Shown here piece by piece: positions 1 through 10,814 of a stretch of 64,000 bases of DNA. The stretch is taken from contig JAQFVV010000317.1 of the NCBI GenBank assembly GCA_028023455.1, positions 939,501 through 1,003,500 of the forward strand. The letters run 5' to 3'. Below the pieces are notes generated by a model that saw only the letters and a program-made list of their open reading frames with translations, made no database searches and was not told the origin of the DNA. The position numbers and the translations under genes were made by a program. Source of the stretch: Epiperipatus broadwayi (taxonomy: Eukaryota; Onychophora; Udeonychophora; Euonychophora; Peripatidae). Within the stretch, counting starts at the first letter, position 1; each line of letters begins with the position of its first letter.

Positions 1-1425
1 ATAATTTAAGGATGCAAAGACTTAATTTTTTTCAATTGGTTAATAAAAATAAATTCTACAAATGGGCCACATATATTTTGTAAATGAAATTGTTTAGGAT
101 TTATATAATTTTTATGATTATTTATCATTGCAATAAAAATTTGTTACACATCAAAATACCTTTTTGTTTTTTTTTTAAATTTATTTTCAACAAAAATCCA
201 ATACAGATACTTATCTTTTTTTAGATTAGATATTACTTTACCATTAAGAAGTACCACTTCAATTGAAGATTTCTTATTCTCAACATCTCATTCAATCAAA
301 TATGTGATTTTTTTTTTTAGCTTTTAAAGTAAGGGTTAATGCATTCTCTTGCAAATTATTCACACGGGACCACTTTTTTTTGAAGTTTTTAAATAAAATA
401 ATATTTGGATAACATTTTGATAATTTTTATCTTCGACTATAGATTCTTTGGAAATAACTTGGTTGGCTATTAAAATAAATAGATAACATTTATTAACAAC
501 AAACAATAAAAAACTATTTTTTACTTTTCAATTAAAATGGTCTTTTAACAAAATAAAATATCATAGATATACTTTAAAATCATATTCCACCCGACTTGCT
601 TGAATAATATGAATAAAGACATTTGAAAAAGGCAAATGGATTCAATTTGCACTTCTGTCTTAATCTAATTCAGGTCTGTCTTACTTGCGTCTTTATCATT
701 TGTACAATATTTATCAAATCAAATTACTATAATTTGATTTAGAAGTGCCAAATTTTTTGAATTCATACATTTGGTAGCATCTACTTTAGACAAAAGTATT
801 AATGATTGTTATAATTATTTATTATGCTACAGATTATCTTATCACTTTCAGTGTATATATAAAATTTAAACTTACTTAAAAATTAATATATTTGACTTTT
901 ATTAAACACAACCATACAAAGTTATCTTTGTCCATATCATTTCATCCGCATAAACATAAATAAAGATACTTGAAAAGAGAACTGACCCCTAAAATATACT
1001 TTAGGTTGAACCAGCACTCTTCAATTACTTTTTAAGTATTTATCAATACATTTTGAAGGTCATTTGCATTTTTCAAACTTTTTTATTCATATTTTTCAAA
1101 CAGATGAGGAGGTATGGAGATTTAAAATGTTAAATATGGAAAAAAAATGGTTTAAGAATATTGTGTGGGTATGTTTAATAAATTAGATGTATTAATCTGC
1201 TTAAGATTGTAGCTTACACTTGTGCTAAAAATAATATGATATCTAGCCTAACAAATGATTGGTATTAATCATTAAAACATTTATTTAAAGTCTACTGTGC
1301 CCAATATTTAAGCACAAGAACTCTGCATTTATAGATCAAATTCTAGTAATAAAAAAATCAGTAGCCATTATTTATTATTGGAGATTTTTTTTATATCTTC
1401 TTGATTTAAAATATTTATTTCAATA
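1..1425. other. AT-rich interval without recognised feature
   Basis: Only AT-rich sequence with short homopolymer runs is visible. No open frame with recognisable motifs, no clear repeat pairing within the window and no RNA gene was seen on either strand. Confidence 0.6.
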
Positions 1426-1429
1426 GATG

Positions 1430-1520
1430 CAGTCGGGGCCGGATATGATCCTTCTGAATTGATTTGCCCAGTCGGTTCCTGTGCTTGAAGGGGACCTCAT
1501 GACTGTCACCGTTTCTGTAA
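1430..1520. other. GC-rich islet, possible exon or repeat fragment
   Basis: About 90 bases of clearly higher GC content sit inside an AT desert. On the minus strand a good splice-acceptor-like context (pyrimidine-rich tract then TTACAG, near 1518-1545) precedes it, and the frame beginning NGDSHEVPF stays open for about 32 codons to a TAA, with many G or C third positions. On the plus strand there is also an acceptor-like TTTCAATAG at its left edge; the frame AVGAGYDPSELICPVGSCA follows and then meets a stop. I recognise neither peptide. It may be a terminal exon of an unseen gene, or a leftover of a mobile element. Confidence 0.25.
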
Positions 1521-2342
1521 TTAAAAATTGTATTTAAAAAAGTAGTAATTCGTTATTTCAAACATTACAATAAATGAAAATCTATATATATTCAAATACT
1601 TTTTTTATATTGAATGCTAACACAATATTTTATAGATTACAATGCATAGATGACTAATTGAATTGCTGCTTCCCCAACTCTCTTGCCACACGTAGACTAA
1701 ATAAATGGTAATTTATTTGGCCAATGAATTTTTTTTTTTTAAAGATAACACTAGAATATATTTATTTTTGTAAATGCGCAGAACTGCAATTGCAAAAAGT
1801 AATTATGGGTTATCTTTTAAAAAAATATGTAGGCCAAATAAATTATCATTTATTTCACTAAACTGTAAATTAATGTTATTTACATATATATGAATTTTTT
1901 CTATAGCAAGGTAACTAATATTATTTTATGCTTGCAACTTGATCAATTCACTAAATTTATTTATATTAAACTCATTATTTTAATATATATATATATACAG
2001 TATACATATTCTACAGTACAGGCTTGATTATTATTTTACGTAAAATTAAAGAAAAAATCTTGATTGTTCAATTAATTTCTTTAAAATCATAAATATTATT
2101 CTAAAAATACAAAACTCTAAGCCACGAATTTTTGTTTTTCACAGCATATTTCAATACTTTTTATATAATAGTAAATTATAAAAATATTTTCAATTCGAAT
2201 TTAAAACAAGAAAGAGATATGGGCTAAATATACCAAAATAGTAGTGCTAAAAGAAAAAAATTAATGAAATAAAATATTATAGCTGAAAATCAAAAAGATG
2301 CTTTGCACAAAATTTTAAAAATTCACAATGATGAATCAGAAT
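1521..2342. other. AT-rich interval without recognised feature
   Basis: Short homopolymers and a (TA)n stretch near 1983-1996 only. No gene is supported. Confidence 0.6.
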
Positions 2343-2454
2343 TTAAAACGGGGAAAAACCCACTATACACATTGCCACACAGCAAGCTAGAGTAATCAAT
2401 GGATGCCAGAAGGCTTGTGCATAAAATCCCCATCTAGTGCCTACTCATCCAATA

Positions 2455-2496
2455 TTCCCAGACTAGTTTCTGATTTGTGGCCTTCATCAGTGAGGA
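2455..2496 (-). ncRNA. Hammerhead ribozyme, decayed copy
   Basis: On the minus strand the core CTGATGA (plus 2484-2490 region) is followed by a weak stem II, then GAAAC, TA and GTC, then TGGGAA. Helix I pairs TCCTCA with TGGGAA with one mismatch, and stem II is poorer than in the partner copy at 3134-3175. It is the same ribozyme in the inverted copy of the repeat, with a few substitutions. Self-cleavage is less likely than for the partner. Confidence 0.6.
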
Positions 2497-3133
2497 GCCT
2501 TGCATCTGAGAGCACTGCACCTAGATCTTAGGATCTAATGCAATCCTCCAGCAGCCACCTTTTATCTCTACTTAACTACAAAACTATGAGTCTTAAATTG
2601 AAAACACCTTAATATTTTCAATCCAAACCCATCAGCTTATATAGTCATATAGGTCTGAACTCAGTTTAGTACCCATACATTTTGGTACCTTTGGTTCTTT
2701 AATAACCATAGTTAACTAGTCTGGGGATATTGGATGAATAGGCACTAGATGGGGATTTTATGCACAAGCCTTCTGGCATCCATTGATTACTCTAGCTTGC
2801 TGTGTGGCAATACATATAATGAATTTTTGCCTTTTTTAATAACAGTTATAAGCAAGCATAAGAAATGGTGATCATGTGATGTTTATTGGCTTAAAACCAA
2901 TATGCCTAATAGGATATTGGTGGCTATAGTTATTAAAGAACCAAAGATACCAAAATGTATGAGTACTGAACTGAGTAGACCTATATGACTATATATGCTG
3001 ATGGATTTGGATTGAAAATATTTAGGTGTTTTTAATTTAAGACTCATAGTTTTGTAGTTAAATAATAAAAAGTGGCTGCTGGAGGGTTGCATTAGATCCT
3101 AAGATCTAGGTGCAGTGCTCTCAGATCCAAGGC

Positions 3134-3175
3134 TCCTCACTGACGAAGACCACAAGTCAGAAACTAGTCTGGGGA
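3134..3175 (+). ncRNA. Minimal type I hammerhead ribozyme
   Basis: All core elements are in order: helix I 5' strand TCCTCA (3134-3139), CTGACGA (3140-3146, fits CUGANGA), stem II GAC/GTC around a 5-base loop (3148-3158, after an A-A mismatch), GAAA (3160-3163), a two-pair helix III AC-TA-GT, cleavage triplet GTC (3167-3169), then helix I 3' strand TGGGGA (3170-3175). Helix I gives six pairs, one of them G-U. A helix III this short is typical of the hammerheads described in Penelope-like elements and animal retrozymes. Predicted cut is after C3169. The A-A mismatch at the base of stem II could reduce activity. Confidence 0.8.
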
Positions 3176-3345
3176 TATTGGATAAGTAGGCACTAGATGG
3201 GGATTTTATGCACATCTTCTGGCATCCATTGATTTCTCTAGCTTGCTGTGTGGCAATATGTATAGTGAGTTTTTGTCTGTTTTAATAACAGTTATAAGCA
3301 AGCATAAGAAATGGTGATCAAGTGATGTTTATGAATCAGAATTGG

Positions 3346-3710
3346 AAGAACCAATCAAGATGAAAATATCCATACAAATGAAAATATCTTCAGAAAAGAT
3401 ATTCATATATTAAGATGGATATAGATAATCCTGAAAAAAAAAACACATTTACAAAAAGAAAATAGTATAATTGAAATAATTCACTGTTTCTATACTTCAG
3501 AATAAAGAAATAGTTAATAAACTATTCAATATAACAAATAACCCTGGTATTTGGCCAGGGAGAATGAGCCAGAAAATAATAGATTATTTAATAATAAAAA
3601 AAAAGACGATCAAAAATTCTTGAGAATGAATTGCTTCACCAAAAGAGTGGAACTCATTTTTCAAAAGTTTGTCTTAAAACTTCCAAATAGTGAAATCATA
3701 CAATATCTTC
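3346..3710. other. A-rich interval
   Basis: A-rich on the plus strand with poly(A) runs near 3430 and 3595. No gene or repeat partner recognised. Confidence 0.5.
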
Positions 3711-4376
3711 CCTATATATAGGATATATGAACACAGACTTTCACACAACCCACCACTCTCCACACTATCTCATAACACTGATACACCTGAACACATGTTG
3801 AAAAGATAAATAATCACCATATATGTATTTCATGCTAAACCAGCAATCATCAATTGGTCCAGATTACCAGCTCTACACATATATTCCATAAGTGCTCAGA
3901 TATATATTAAAGATAGCCAATCCTCATATTTTAATGGACAGGTTTCAATCCATTCCTCACTCCAACCATCCAATTGAAAATATCATGATGGAATGCTCAA
4001 AGGCCACCCTGAGGCCGAGATTCTTGTCACACCCATCTGACCTAAGATTATTCTGACCCACCTTATGGTGGCCTTTGAGCATTCCATCATGAGATTTTCA
4101 ATTGGATGGTTGAAGAGTTGGAATGTGGAGTAGATTGAAACCTGTCCACTAAAGTATGCGGATTGGCTATCTTAAATATATAACTGAGCACTTATGGCAT
4201 ATATGTGTAGAGATGGTAATGGACCAATTGATGACTGCTGGTTTAGCATGAAATACATATATTGGTGATTGTTTATCTTTTCAACATATATGTGTTCAGG
4301 TGTATTAGTGTTATGAGATAGTGTGGAGAGTGGTGGGTTGTGTGAAAGTCTGTGCTCATATACCCTATACATTATA
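3711..4376. repeat. 660-bp imperfect palindrome (two head-to-head copies of a ~300-bp repeat)
   Basis: Left arm 3711-4008 and right arm 4067-4376 are inverted copies with a 58-base spacer. The innermost 25 bases of each arm (reading TGGAATGCTCAAAGGCCACC on the left) pair perfectly and the outer parts are diverged. A third copy, in right-arm orientation, lies at 10385-10735. Just outside the right arm, 4384-4413 forms a further hairpin (ACACAGG pairing with CCTGTGT); the third copy has an equivalent CCAGG/CCTGG hairpin at about 10698-10722. No protein is encoded. Family unknown to me; possibly a nonautonomous element. Confidence 0.75.
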
Positions 4377-4454
4377 TATATAAACACAGGTATATAATAA
4401 GCCTGTGTGTTTCAGTAATATCTTCTCTGTATAATGTATTCTGATAAAAAGAAA

Positions 4455-5650
4455 ATATTTTGTTTTTAATTTTTTTTCATGAAAATACAATGATTGTTTT
4501 GATTACATCAGGATTCAATAATTGGCTGAATACCCATTTCATACTGACAGAACATGAAAAATCCCAAACACCCCTTGGTTATAATGCTAAAGTATACAGA
4601 ACTTTAAAAGAAATTTTTAGTTGTGGAAATTATAGACAAGGTATAATAAAAAAAAAATTGTGATTACTTTTGAAAAATTATTATCAATGATACAATTTTT
4701 AACTGAGTGTAATTTTGCATTTTGATGCTAAAAACATTTATTCACATAATGGGGACTTTTTAGAAATTATTGAACTGTTTGGGAAATTTGTCCCATTAAT
4801 TCAAGACCATCTTCAACCATTTGCTAGTAAATAAAGTTGAAAACATTAAGTAATACAGTTCAAAATGAATTAGTGAATTTAATGAGAGGTAAAATTTCAA
4901 AACATTATAAAACCAAAAAAATATTTTGCTGCAATTCTTGACTGTTGTCCAGATATCTATGAAGAACAAATGTCTCTCACACTCAGATATGTCTTTAATG
5001 GTATATTTTATTGTTCAATTATTGGTGTTGATGAACAATTTATTAGATACATAAATGTGGAAAGCAGTTCTGGAGAAAATCTATATGCTGTGCTGAAGTG
5101 AGAAATTCTCTAGAAATAAATATTAATAATATTGGAGAGATATTATAACAATGGTTCAAATATGAAGGCAAAAATTCATGTTCAGGCTTGACTCTTAAAA
5201 GAGAAATCAAGAACATCTTTTATACCCTGTATTCTAGTTAATATTAAAACTATCTAAGAAAACTTATTCACTAATTTTGTAAAAGGAGACAGATTTAAAT
5301 GGTATATTTTGATCAACAAAGGAAATTTTTTAAATTATTTTTTTATGAGAATATTACTGAAAGCCTTTTAAAATGGTTTCAATTTCTAGCAGAAACTGGT
5401 AAAGCTATAGCTTTTCTAATCTATTTCTCTTTGGATATATTTAACCTTATCAGTATTTGTTGCTTCTGGAAAAAGAACATTTTCTAGGATAAAATTAATA
5501 AAAACTTACTTAAAGTCAACTATGACTCAAGACAGGTTAAACAGTTTAGCAATTCAGTGCATTGAAAATCAAGAAGCCTGACAGATAGATTGTTTCAATT
5601 TTGTGGAGACTTTTCCAAACAAAAAGCTAGAAAATATTTTTAAACATTTT
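4455..5650 (+). pseudogene. hAT-superfamily transposase remnant, ZMYM1-like
   Basis: Reading across three frames, the segment follows the order of ZMYM1-type hAT proteins: a GFNNWLNT block and EHEKSQTP near 4515-4570, then a LAERNLAF-like block (ECNFAF) near 4700, LSNTVQNELVNLMRGKIS near 4840-4900, an ILDCCPDIYEEQ block near 4940-4975, a GENLYAVL block near 5075, a block resembling the GYDNGSNMKGKH segment near 5140-5185, and the C-terminal dimerisation region with TYLKSTMTQDRLNSLAIQ near 5500-5560. ZMYM1-like hAT transposases cut and paste DNA through an RNase H-like catalytic fold. Multiple stops and frameshifts show it is dead, and the N-terminal zinc-finger part is missing. No clear terminal inverted repeat was found; CAACCCTG at about 5813-5820 is a weak candidate for the 3' end. 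Confidence 0.75.
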
Positions 5651-8600
5651 ATATTGCTTCATTATATATGATATATACTTTGTTTAAATTATATTATTCA
5701 ATTACTAATTATTTTTTTAAATTAAAAAATGCATATTTATTTATAAAAGCTAGAGCCATATTTTGAAAGAGTCCTGAAAGAAATATTCAATTGGGCCCAA
5801 ATTAACTAAATACAACCCTGGGTATAGTACCATTATGTCAAAACATTTTTTTATCCTCTTATGTCTTTAAAACATGCATATAAATGAAATATTGATTAAA
5901 TGTAAATATTAAGTAAAATTACTTTAAATATCTACAATATTGCATTTAAATGTATTCCATACATTAAATTGATTTTTATATTAGAATGGAAGTTTTATAC
6001 ACAATAATCAAATAATAATTTGGTAGTAGATTTTCTTTTGCTTTACTAAATATATTAATTTAATTGAATATTTTTGAGACATTATTTGTGATACATTCTA
6101 CATATTTCATTCTTCTTTTAAAATGCAATATTTATTGATTTATTTTTTATTTCCTAATAATATTCAAGATTAAGTATAATAGTTTTTTTTTAAAAAAAAG
6201 TGTCAATAAAACAAAAAAGAAATAATAAAATGGTAAATTACTCCAGAAATATTGTGGCATTCTAGCACCAAAAGAGAAATGAGATTTAATCCAAGAATCT
6301 TTAGTCCTAGTATCCAACACTTCACATCTGTGCTAAACATTACAGAAAAATAATTAATGTTTCGAGGTACAATTTTCTAGAGGAAAATAAGTATTATTTT
6401 ATAATATGTAATAAAGTCATAAAGACTGACTTATGTGAAAAATTGAATCCCCTCCCCCCCCCCTCTTATTTTCATCCAGAATTTAAAAATTACTGAATTT
6501 TCAATATCCAGATCAATATTATTCTGCTTGTATTACTATTTGATAATATATTCATAATCGATGACATTTTAATAGAAATTAATTTCACATGGTAAAGAAA
6601 ATGTTTTTCCTGTTAAAAGTATTTATAACCATTTTAGAATGTAATATAATAAAGGTAATCTTAAAAATTAAATACAAAATTCATGTTTGCTTTGTCAGAA
6701 TTTTTTTTAAATTTTCATTGTACAATTTAGTCATGTGAAAAGAGCAACTAAAACATAAAATAACTAAAGACAACTTTGTATAACTTTTACACTGTATATA
6801 GTGGTCAATATTTGAAAGGAATATGTTTAATTCATTAGAATTAATGGGAAATATCCCATATACTTTGAGAATTCATCTTTGCAATTTTTTACCATCATTA
6901 TCCTCTATTTGTGTAATGATAATTGAAATTTGTTCTTCATTGTGTTGCATGTGATAATGTCAAGAAGAATTTTATAGTTTTTTTTTTTTTTTTTTTTGGA
7001 GACAAAATTGAAAATGCAATGAAAAATATGAGCTTTATCTTAATGTTTGTGCAGTATTGTTAATTCAGTTATTTAGACCAATTGTGAAAAATAAATAAAG
7101 TATGTGTTTCTTGCATACATAGTTTGTCTTTCTTATAACTGTACAAATGATAATGACGAGAGAGACTTTGTTATACCCTATAGATTTGGATATGATAACT
7201 TAAAACTGACAGAATATATAAAAAGATTCTCTTTAAAAGTCCCACCAATTTGGGAGCCAAATTGTAAGAATACATAACTGGGGAAGGGGTAAGATGCTTT
7301 ATTACATGCAGTATGAATTAGAGGGAATGAGTCAGTTGATTCTTAGAATGATAGTATATATAAAAATTTCCCTTATTTAAATGCTCTATAGATTCTCTAT
7401 ACCTAGATCATAATTGTACAGAAGGTGGTTTTTGAATGAAACAATAGATAAATGGAGAACAAGAAACTTTATCAGCAATATGTCAGTCTCTACTAGTATT
7501 TAATATGGTAATGTGCTAGTTTTTGAAATGATATTGTACAACTAAATAGATTAAACTCCTAATAATAATAAAAAGAATATGTCCAAATTTTATTATCTCT
7601 GTAATTTAATTGCTTACATTCAGGGGTCATATTAAAATTCTTAATGAGGCTTGATCACTTGCTAAATACAAAATAGAAACAAATGAATATTTTGGTTGAA
7701 TCTAAACTATATTTGCAAATCAATTAAATATAAAGAATCTGTTTAGTATCTTAATTCATTAATATTAAATAATATTGGCTGTTTATTGAGATTTGTACAA
7801 GCAATCAGTAATATTTCAATATTCTCAGGCTAAAACAATTGTATTATCAAAATCAAGTATTGCACTATGACTCTCACAGATAAGTGATGTGATTCCAAAA
7901 GTTAAAAAAATTGCACATAGTCATTTTAAATAAAATGATTGGATCATCTTTTACTTATGATATGTGTTTTTATTTTATTTATTTTTTTAGAGTGGCAACA
8001 ATAACAAAGCAAGAGTATCTATCCCATTTCATAGATTTCTCAACTGATTTCTATGAAACTCATGTTGAGTAACAACTGATTCTGATCTATTTGTTTAAAT
8101 CATATTTATGTTCAAATGAAAATCATTCATATCCTAAGACTAAATAAGGCATAATAAGAAGAAGAATACTTGCTAACATCTAAATAGTTTGAGATCAGAT
8201 ATTCATTTTTTTTGGTAGAATTACACTAACTTTTCAATTAAAAAATAAATAAAATTCTCTTTAATCTATACTTGACATATTTGTATTCCATTAAACTACA
8301 TTTCCTCTTTTTGGGGATACTCAAATATGATTAATCTCAAAATAATTCCTTTTATTTAATGGAAAAACCTTTAAATATGGCAAAACCCACTACTACATTT
8401 TTCTACATCACATTTAACTTCATGAAGTCTACTAGGAATATTATCATCATATTATAGTGGCTCTGGCAGGTACCTTCTCTATGAATATATATATTCATAT
8501 AAAATATGGTTGCAAATTTATCCTTTAAATCTATTTCATGATTACCAAATGACAGCAAGTTGTACACAAGTAAAAAATAATATAGATCTATTTCAATAAT

Positions 8601-9660
8601 AATGTCAATTTTTTTAAAACACTTAAATTAATCTTCATGTTAACACAAATGCTGACAAAAGTTCATCTAATACATTAATATTATATTCTACATATATGCT
8701 ATATGTTAGTTTTATGGTGTGCATTATAATTCAAATAATAATAATATTTGTTAAGGAGTTCAGATCTTTCACGAAATACTAAAAAAAAAATGTCAAATAA
8801 ACAAAACAAATATGTACACATCAATTTTAAATGATTACACTCAGTCGACCTCTTGTATTTTTTATTTTTAAGATAAACAATTACTTCAAAAGTCTCTGCT
8901 TGACTTTAGTTTGATTTTATTATTATGTCTAATAAAATCTTTTATTAATAAATGTGTAGATTTTTGAATAGTTTAAGTTAATTTTGAAATATTATTTCTG
9001 CACATTATGCTCAGATGGACTGATAAAAGTAATCAGTATTAGTTGAAATGCTCCCATCGAAGTGTTGCTTCCTTTCTCCAGGCAAGGATAGCTATTCACC
9101 TAATACAATTTTCTTTCTTTTTACAGATGCATGCTTGTTAATGACCTTTCATTTGGTGGGAAGTAATAGATATAGGCCAATAGGAATTAAGACCTTGGCT
9201 AGTTTCATCTACTCATGCATTTTTGATCACAGTTCAGTTTAAATAGAATTCTTTTATTTTTAGTTGAACTAGGTAAAAATAGCAAGAACAAAACTTTTCT
9301 ATTCTTTCATATACCAAAAAAGTAATAAAAGTAAAAACATGAACTTCATAAGTGCTTTTCTTTTATTACATCACTGATTTTCATAGTTTATTAGATTTAT
9401 ATCCTTTTGAGAAATATTCAGTTCAATTCTTATTGCTGATTCACATGGATGTCGATAATGTTTCTAACTTTTTCTTTGAAAGATTTATATTGTATTGTTG
9501 ATATAAAAAAAAAAATACAGATAATTAAAATGAAATATAAATAAATTAATATATATATAAGTAAATCAATAAATAATATAAAAACTCTGTAAGATAATGA
9601 AAATTATTCTACATGAATAAAGCATGATAAACAGAGCAGCCAAAATTCAAAAAACATTAA
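5651..9660. other. AT-rich interval, no gene recognised
   Basis: Long AT-rich stretch with homopolymers (C run near 6452-6464, T run near 6979-6997). A splice-acceptor-like sequence TTTCTTTCTTTTTACAG lies at about 9109-9126 with a GTAATA donor-like site near 9163, but no recognisable peptide lies between them. Short open frames look like chance. Confidence 0.5.
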
Positions 9661-9664
9661 TTAT

Positions 9665-9890
9665 AAACAACAATTTGCCAAGCGCTTTTGGTACTGTATA
9701 CCAGAATCATGGTGACATATTGGAACTGAACAGTTAATATTCCAGTGCATGCTCAGTGGAACACTAGTGTTACGCTGATTGATAATGTTTTTAGATTTCG
9801 CAATAAACCAAGCCTCTTTCAACTTCCTTTTCCTATCATTTGACTCATTGCATATAGTAGTAATATTTTGAGGATAAAATCACAAATGTC
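9665..9890 (-). pseudogene. Penelope-like element, C-terminal fragment
   Basis: On the minus strand the frame reads NESNDRKRKLKEAWFIAKSK and then NTSVPLSMHWNINCSV. This matches the pattern at the extreme C terminus of PLE proteins after the GIY-YIG domain, where a [KR]-[KR]-K-x-KEA-x-[FI]-I block is followed by an asparagine-rich stretch and a tryptophan. The same block recurs at 58160-58200 and 10826-10950 in other copies here. Everything upstream, including the reverse transcriptase, is missing. Confidence 0.6.
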
Positions 9891-10384
9891 TTTTTTATCT
9901 TTTTTTTTAACAACTAAATAAATTCACCTGTATACATTTTAATTTTTGTGTTATTAGCATCATTACTAATGTAATTATCTACTTTGTATTTATTATTACC
10001 ATTGCTATTTTAACAATCATAAATAAATATTAACTTTGGAAGTGTGAAAGAAACAAGAAAAAAATAATAAAAAAGAAATTGAAATGTTTTCTACCACTAT
10101 ATATTAAAAGATATTACAAGGCACATTAAATTATTAACTATATAAAGGAATGTGTATATCACAATTAAAATATTACCTTTTATTAATACAAAACTCAAAA
10201 CTTTATGGATCTTAAAAGAAAAATCTTGGCTTTCTTTCATCCCCACCTTTTTTTTTTTTTTTGCATATTGATATCATAGTCACTTGTAAGGATTGAACTG
10301 TCCAATCCAATATATATCTAATTTTAAATTGTAATAACAGTAAACAATATATATATATATTAGCAATAATATTAGCATCAGCAT
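9891..10384. other. AT-rich interval
   Basis: T and A runs and a (TA)n tract near 10350. No feature recognised. Confidence 0.5.
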
Positions 10385-10735
10385 GGGATTTGAGTTTTCA
10401 TCATCAGAAAATATGGATGGCTGAAAAGTTGGAGGTTGCAGTGGATTGAAGCCTGTCCATTAAAGTATGAAGATTTGCTATCTTGGTATGAACTGAGCAT
10501 TGATTATGTATATGTATGAGAGATGATAATTTGGACCAATTGATGAGTGCTGGTTTGGCATGAAATGCGTATATTGATGATTATTAATCTTTTCTACATG
10601 TGTGTGGTCATGTGTGTCAGTTGTGTGAGATGGTGTGGATGGTTGAGGGGTGCTTGAAGGTCTGAGTTCAGATCCTCTATACTTGCAGTTGAGTTCCCAG
10701 GTTTGTAAAGAGTGCCTGGTTTTCAAATATATATA
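10385..10735 (+). repeat. Third copy of the palindrome repeat family (single orientation)
   Basis: The order of blocks equals the right arm of the palindrome at 4067-4376: a GCCTGTCCATTAAAGTATG block, a TTGCTATCTTG block, GGACCAATTGATGAGTGCTGG, then GTGTGAGATGGTGTGGA, and the terminal CCAGG/CCTGG hairpin. This copy stands alone, between two PLE fragments, and ends at a (TA)n tract. The open frame of 82 codons on the minus strand is a by-product of the repeat. Confidence 0.7.
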
Positions 10736-10814
10736 TATATATTAAACACAAGTACTTTTAATTACATTGTTATCATTATCAACTGAAATAACATAGAGAA
10801 AAAAAATAGATATC

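Larger units (their letters stand above)
2343..3345. mobile_element. Hammerhead-bearing repeat: inverted copy plus tandem direct copies (retrozyme-like or PLE pseudo-LTR)
   Basis: Three pieces of one repeat are adjacent. 2343-2711 is an inverted copy; 2714-2880 is a direct partial copy; 2881-3345 is a direct full unit. The two direct copies are in register 449 bases apart (cleavage-site positions 2721 and 3169), so they are a truncated head-to-tail dimer. The full unit contains a hammerhead ribozyme at 3134-3175 and the inverted copy contains one at 2455-2496. The partial copy begins about 8 bases upstream of the ribozyme cut site. There is no coding frame. Tandem units of this size with one minimal type I hammerhead each are known from animal retrozymes and from the pseudo-LTRs of Penelope-like elements. 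Assignment to one of these two is inference. Confidence 0.7.

Noticed and set aside
4172-4387. 71-codon frame, with relatives at 10478-10726 and 2883-3092
   Set aside because: They lie inside noncoding repeats that are palindromic or ribozyme-bearing, and the copies do not preserve the frame.
3536-5820. Possible hAT terminal repeats (CAACCCTG near 5813, ACCCTGG near 3541)
   Set aside because: The two sequences are not a convincing inverted pair and no 8-base target duplication was found.
8055-8082. CTCAA-CTGATTT...GAAAC...TTGAG
   Set aside because: Outer pairing is good but the GA of the CUGANGA core is missing and stem II is absent; probably chance.
10378-10412. Minus-strand CTGATGATGAAAAC beside the repeat copy
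   Set aside because: CTGATGA is followed almost immediately by GAAAAC with no stem II; it cannot form a hammerhead.
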